A stretch of 62,845 nt of DNA, from positions 1 through 62,845 of the forward strand of contig JAODNN010000105.1 of NCBI GenBank assembly GCA_025465355.1. The letters run 5' to 3'. The position numbers and the translations under genes are program-made. Shown piece by piece: positions 61,543 to 62,845 of this stretch; position 1 is the stretch's first letter; the number at the start of each line of letters is the position of its first letter. Under the pieces are notes generated by a model. The model was not told the origin of the DNA, searched no databases, and was given only the letters and a program-made list of their open reading frames with translations. The DNA is from Blastococcus sp. (GTDB lineage Bacteria > Actinomycetota > Actinomycetes > Mycobacteriales > Geodermatophilaceae).

Positions 61543-61566
61543 GAGGGTCCAGTTGGGGAGCGCCGC

Positions 61567-62845
61567 ATGACACCTCCGCACAACTATCTAGCGGTCATCA
61601 AGGTCGTCGGCATCGGCGGCGGCGGGGTGAACGCGGTCAATCGCATGATCGAGGTCGGCCTCAAGGGGGTCGAGTTCATCGCGATCAACACCGACGCGCA
61701 GGCGTTGCTGATGAGCGATGCCGACGTGAAGCTCGACGTCGGTCGTGAGCTCACGCGCGGGCTGGGCGCGGGCGCGCAGCCCGACGTCGGCCGGCAGGCC
61801 GCCGAGGACCACCGCGAGGAGATCGAGGAGGTCCTCAAGGGGGCCGACATGGTCTTCGTGACGGCCGGCGAGGGTGGTGGCACCGGCACCGGTGGCGCGC
61901 CCGTCGTGGCGTCGATCTCGCGCAAGCTCGGCGCGCTGACCATCGGGGTGGTCACCCGCCCGTTCGCCTTCGAGGGCAAACGGCGCGCGGTGCAGGCCGA
62001 GACGGGCATCGAGGAACTGCGCAACGAGTGCGACACGCTGATCGTGATCCCGAACGACCGGCTGCTGCAGCTGGGCGATCGCAACGTCAGCGTCATGGAC
62101 GCCTTCCGCACCGCCGACCAGGTGCTGCTGTCCGGCGTCCAGGGCATCACCGACCTGATCACCACGCCCGGTCTGATCAACCTGGACTTCGCCGACGTCA
62201 AGTCGGTGATGTCCGGGGCGGGGTCGGCGCTGATGGGCATCGGCAGTGCCCGCGGTGACAACCGGGCGCTGCTGGCCGCCGAGCAGGCGATCGCGAGCCC
62301 GCTGCTGGAGGCCTCGATGGAGGGCGCCCACGGCGTGCTCCTGTCGATCTCCGGTGGTTCGGACCTCGGACTGTTCGAGATCAACGAGGCCGCCTCGTTG
62401 GTCTCCGACGCGGCGCACGCCGACGCGAACATCATCTTCGGTGCCGTCATCGACGACGCCCTGGGTGACGAGGTGCGGGTGACGGTCATCGCCGCGGGCT
62501 TCGACAGTGGCCGGCCCAGTAGCCGCAAGGATGCCGGCGCTGCCGTCGTCCCGGGTGCCACGTCGACGCCCGGGCTTCCCGCAGGCCTGTCTCCGCACCG
62601 CAGGCCGGTTCCCGCGGCCGCGGGTACCCCGGGCGCGGGTGAGCGGCTGGTCACGCCTCAGTCGGCCGCTCAGGCGGCGCAGGCAGCACCGCAGGCTCCG
62701 CCGGCCGGTGTCCCGGCCCGTCCCGCCGCGGGGGCGAACGGCGGTGGGATCACCGTTCCGCCGCTGCCGCCGATCCCGGGCTCGGCCGCCGGGCGACGGC
62801 CGTTGTCCAACGAGGACTTCGAGGAAGAGCTGGACATCCCCGAGT
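61567..62845 (+). CDS. ftsZ: Cell division protein FtsZ (3' end cut by window)
   Basis: At least 426 residues of the tubulin-like GTPase that forms the Z ring. The sequence starts [39 protein letters not shown] (around residue 100) is the tubulin signature, [18 protein letters not shown] and [24 protein letters not shown] follow. After about residue 320 comes an Ala/Pro-rich linker, and EELDIPE at the edge is the start of the conserved C-terminal peptide that binds partner proteins. GGGGAG lies about 7 nt before the ATG. Only the last few codons are missing. Confidence 0.97.
   Translation, partial: MTPPHNYLAVIKVVGIGGGGVNAVNRMIEVGLKGVEFIAINTDAQALLMSDADVKLDVGRELTRGLGAGAQPDVGRQAAEDHREEIEEVLKGADMVFVTAGEGGGTGTGGAPVVASISRKLGALTIGVVTRPFAFEGKRRAVQAETGIEELRNECDTLIVIPNDRLLQLGDRNVSVMDAFRTADQVLLSGVQGITDLITTPGLINLDFADVKSVMSGAGSALMGIGSARGDNRALLAAEQAIASPLLEASMEGAHGVLLSISGGSDLGLFEINEAASLVSDAAHADANIIFGAVIDDALGDEVRVTVIAAGFDSGRPSSRKDAGAAVVPGATSTPGLPAGLSPHRRPVPAAAGTPGAGERLVTPQSAAQAAQAAPQAPPAGVPARPAAGANGGGITVPPLPPIPGSAAGRRPLSNEDFEEELDIPE

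Larger units (their letters stand above)
61187..61566 (+). other. ftsQ-ftsZ intergenic region (380 bp), no gene
   Basis: No coding sequence is convincing here. After ftsQ a GC stem, CCCGCGG (61228-61234) with CCGCGGG (61247-61253), is a weak terminator candidate. The second half has unusually AT-rich stretches for this genome and holds the ftsZ promoters. Confidence 0.6.

Noticed and set aside
61187-61566. Regulatory RNA in the ftsQ-ftsZ gap
   Set aside because: Apart from one weak stem and promoter-like hexamers, no strong fold or terminator is visible, so a separate RNA cannot be supported.

Overview
The window is chromosomal DNA from a high-GC actinobacterium. GC-rich codons dominate throughout, GTG starts are common, neighbouring genes often overlap by 4 bp, and the LexA boxes are of the mycobacterial/actinobacterial type. 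From recalled gene order, the RNase AS, class II DAHP synthase, PknL-type kinase, Rv2175c-like, prenyl synthase, MTHFR, DUF3040 and mraZ-to-ftsZ genes follow the Mycobacterium tuberculosis Rv2179c-Rv2150c region. Carotenoid genes and a short mraZ-ftsZ block are inserted or adjacent in a way that suggests a pigmented Geodermatophilaceae-like genus (Blastococcus, Geodermatophilus or Modestobacter). That family assignment is inference. I see no transposase, integrase, CRISPR array, rRNA or tRNA.

Layout. 1-6.3 kb: RNase AS, a cytochrome P450, an NAD(P)-binding protein, a phosphofructokinase with pyrophosphate-type residues, class II DAHP synthase and threonine aldolase. 6.4-11.5 kb: NUDIX hydrolase, endonuclease IV, PASTA-domain Ser/Thr kinase, FMN-dependent hydroxyacid oxidase and an Rv2175c-like DNA-binding protein. 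11.5-15.6 kb: carotenoid cluster 1 (crtYc, crtYd, crtB, crtI, GGPP synthase). 15.7-23.1 kb: MTHFR, a LolA-like protein with an ABC exporter, a crotonase, a lipase-like hydrolase, a CDP-alcohol phosphatidyltransferase and an adenosine-kinase-like PfkB protein. 28.5-23.1 kb, minus strand: one tightly overlapped operon of YbaK, GNAT, CrtO-like, CruF-like, glycosyltransferase and flavin reductase (carotenoid cluster 2). 28.5-33.3 kb: a LexA-controlled operon of DUF6504, SAV_6107-type HEPN and the error-prone polymerase dnaE2. 33.4-39.4 kb: DUF2267, VOC, methyltransferase, phosphatase, sucrase/ferredoxin-like, JmjC-cupin and a small repeat protein. 39.6-41.4 kb: LexA-controlled dinB and a DUF3040 membrane protein. 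46.2-41.5 kb, minus strand: MoxR, DUF58 and TgpA-type transglutaminase. 46.3-62.8 kb: the dcw cell-division and wall cluster mraZ-rsmH-ftsL-ftsI-murE-murF-mraY-murD-ftsW-murG-murC-ftsQ-ftsZ, with ftsZ cut by the window end.

How the genes work together. The dcw genes make the mDAP-type peptidoglycan precursor and the septal machinery. A PASTA kinase, which could sense wall fragments, lies upstream. GGPP synthase, CrtB, CrtI and CrtYcd would make cyclic carotenes, and the second cluster would ketolate, hydrate and glycosylate them. Two translesion-polymerase loci about 11 kb apart each carry a perfect SOS box.

Most notable observations: (1) the SOS-controlled HEPN/DUF6504/DnaE2 operon; (2) a recurring leaderless promoter pattern, in which the first base of a TANNNT-like -10 lies 12-14 nt before the start codon at about a dozen genes, including a 13-bp bidirectional promoter; (3) a JmjC-cupin gene that seems to start at CTG inside a CTGA overlap; (4) a PPi-type phosphofructokinase; (5) a nested RNA fold that would hide the threonine aldolase ribosome-binding site; (6) a tail-to-tail antisense overlap of crtYd and crtB; (7) in-frame minisatellites in ftsL, ftsW and a small protein.
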